The translations under genes and the position numbers were made by a program. The notes below the pieces were generated by a model. The model made no database searches. It was not told where the DNA came from and saw only the letters and a list, made by a program, of their open reading frames with translations. Below, one piece after another: positions 62,059 through 64,000 of a DNA stretch of 64,000 nucleotides. The stretch's first letter is position 1. The number at the start of each line of letters is the position of its first letter. The stretch is from Cristatella mucedo (Eukaryota > Bryozoa > Phylactolaemata > Cristatellidae). The stretch is from the NCBI GenBank assembly GCA_009760855.2, contig WPIO01000202.1, positions 62,001-126,000 of the forward strand, read 5' to 3'.

Positions 62059-62924
62059 AGTAGTAGGCTGGCAGTGAGACAACAGCTTGTGCAGCGTCAG
62101 TGCAGCAATCCAAACAGTTCGCAAAGTAACAGACTCGAAGCAAGTTACAACAGTCATGGGCTCTACAGTGGCTATAGCCGACTCAGCAATGACTACCACT
62201 TCGCACTTCAAACCGTCAGTTAATGCTAATTAGCTACGGGCCACATGAACGTTATCAGCCGTCCGCGAAAGACACTAGGCGCTGAAAGGTCGGACGCGGC
62301 GGCTTTGCTGTGCCGATGTAAGTACTGCTTCAGGAAGTTTAGTTGAAATTTCCAATATGGCCTTATTAGTTGCGTGCACTTTCTATTTGAATATAATTAA
62401 GGTTCTTGATATGGTCTCTTGTCATAGCTAGAGATGTGAATTCTCAATCAAGAGCATCTAACGACTGACACCGGCCCGGCCTGACTGGGGGGGGGGGCAT
62501 ACCGTGTTTCCGGTAGTGCGGGTGGCGGTATGCGGCTTCCGTATGCCGACTGAGCACTGTGCAATTTATAATCGAGCTATGGTCTGATCTGTCACCGTGA
62601 GGTGTTGGCGAAATTTTTTGACGATCGCCCATTCGTTCGCCTGGTTCGCTGCTTGGAGGTATCTGCACCCTGCGGTATCTGCCGGCCGCCGGTGAACTCG
62701 CCGGCTCAGCTGCTATCCGTGGCGTAAGCCCTCGAAGGAGAGGTGCGTATCGTCGATGCTCTCGCACGCTCGATGCATTGAATTCCCACGCGTTGTCAGT
62801 GCTTGGTTTACGCGCTCGACCCAGGCCGAGCCAGACCGCTCTGCTCTCTCTGTCTTGGCCGCTTGCTGGCTGTGATGTTCAGTCTGGTTGCTGGACGACT
62901 AGCCGATCGGATAGTAATGTAATG
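62059..62924. other. Unassigned, GC-rich from 62230
   Basis: Contains a G10 run near 62486 and GCCGATGTAAGTACTG, a donor-like string, near 62313. A 107-codon minus frame (62767-62444) has no recognisable domain. Confidence 0.3.
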
Positions 62925-63570
62925 TATCTCCGTCTGTAACTCCACAAAGTCATAAGGACTATGTTGGTGTTACGAAGGAGAGTTTTTTATAGCGCACTCA
63001 CAGCCTAAGCGGCTTTCGGTACGAATTCGGTAGCCAACAGACTTCGTCTCACGCAACAAAGAGAAAGTGGGAAGCATAGCAGAGTCAGGAGAGCAGTTGA
63101 GGTAGTGAGCAGCTCAGGACCGCTGAAAAAGATGAGCGATAGTCGGCAGCAGGAGAGTGGTTGTCGTTGCGTCAGAATTGTGGAAGCGAGTTTCACAGTC
63201 TAGGACCTGCAGAGCTAAAGCTTCTGACGCCAGCGATCTTTAAGCGGAGGAATGGAACAGCTAATTTATTGTTCACACACAGGACCTGAGGGCGCGAACA
63301 GGCTGAAACTGATGCAGCAGTTCAGCTAGGTACGAAGGAGCCAAGCCGTGGCGGGCCTTGTGGGTCAGCGTAAGAACTTTGCTCTGTATTCTTTGCTCAA
63401 CTGGCAACCATCCTAGCTCTTTCAGCAAAGGTGACACGTGCTCAAACCGCTGGGACTTGAAGACCAGCCTTGCAGCCATATTCATAGTCCACTGTAGTGG
63501 CATAATAACTTTGTTTGGCAGCCCAGCCAAAAGGGAATTACAATAATCAAGCCGAGACAGAACTAAGGAG
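62925..63570 (-). mobile_element. Family-B LINE, 3' part
   Basis: TAATGTAATGTATCTCCGTC tail. The minus strand encodes TMNMAARLVFKSQRFEHVSP, LLKELGWLPVEQRIQSKVLT and APSYLAELLHQFQPVRALRS. The RT C-terminus is frameshifted below 63270. Confidence 0.85.
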
Positions 63571-64000
63571 GTAGTTAAATAATCCCTGGGTACACCCAGT
63601 TTTAACTCGCCGTACGTTTTTTCAAATGCCGGTGCCTGTGAGTTGAGAGTCGACTTTCGTTCGAGACCATCTGCACTCTGCAGCTTCGCGGAACTTGCAC
63701 GAACCGTTGTGCTGCATATTTAATATTTTTTGCCACTGTAAAATACTTCACGTGCAGGTCTGATATTTTTTCCCAGCGTTCCAGTGGCGAGCCTTCCCCC
63801 GGAATGCTTTGATGCTGTGCCTAGCCTGTATATGTACTCCAGCCCCGGTCCGAGCATTACAACCTCCTCATCCCACTGCCGGTTCTTGGTTGTTATTACA
63901 TCAGCACAGCTGATAAATTGCTGCAGCAATGCTCACAATGCTCACTCACAAGCAACACTCTGCAGCAATAGTCGAGTCTGGCCTAGCCAGCGTTGGAAAG
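63571..64000. other. Unassigned end of window
   Basis: A 69-codon minus frame (63929-63720) reads DVITTKNRQWDEEVVMLGPG and continues. It does not match anything I recognise and could be an exon or chance. Confidence 0.25.

Overview
This window is nuclear DNA from an animal. Its genes are split by GT-AG introns, the space between them is packed with non-LTR retrotransposon and SINE copies, and the two recognisable genes are conserved metazoan RNA-processing factors. The repeat types (L2-like LINEs with ATT tails, tRNA-derived SINEs, a SPIN-like hAT MITE) and the divergence of the proteins from vertebrate orthologues suggest an invertebrate. I cannot name the phylum from sequence alone.

Gene 1 (minus strand, about 37.46 kb down to 17.30 kb) is an HNRNPL orthologue. 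I assembled 14 coding exons by hand. All intron phases agree, and the joined frame is 591 codons including the stop, close to the vertebrate protein length. It encodes four RRMs: RRM1 in exons 2-4, RRM2 in exons 5-6, RRM3 in exons 10-11, RRM4 in exons 12-14. A Gly/Arg/Pro-rich linker lies in exons 7-10. Gene 2 (plus strand, 44.26-55.20 kb) is a CHTOP orthologue (chromatin target of PRMT1, TREX mRNA export) with five coding exons, 319 residues, a Gly/Arg-rich centre and a conserved C-terminal motif. The two genes are divergent, with start codons 6.8 kb apart.

Most of the rest is repeats. Family A is an L2/CR1-type LINE: its 3' end carries an AAAGCGCC...GGCGCTTT stem-loop followed by (ATT)n, and its reverse-transcriptase C-terminus recurs dozens of times in both orientations, always broken. 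Family B is a second LINE of the same broad type with an ATTAC-like tail. Two tRNA-derived SINEs (S1, S2) occur repeatedly, and S2 ends in the same stem-loop as family A. There are many nested insertions (6.3-7.7, 11.1-11.7, 48.7, 59.3-61.5 kb). A diverged tandem array with a unit of about 160-220 bp fills 12.1-14.8 kb. A 141-bp MITE with SPIN-type hAT ends sits inside an HNRNPL intron.

By region: 0-12 kb repeats plus a GC-rich island at 3.3-5.5 kb; 12-15 kb satellite; 15-16.2 kb LINE relics; 16.2-37.5 kb HNRNPL; 37.5-44 kb repeats, minisatellite and TA/TG microsatellite; 44-56.1 kb CHTOP; 56-64 kb nested LINEs, SINE and two GC-rich unassigned stretches. I saw no real tRNA, rRNA or CRISPR feature. 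Repeat boundaries are by eye, usually good to about 10-30 bases.
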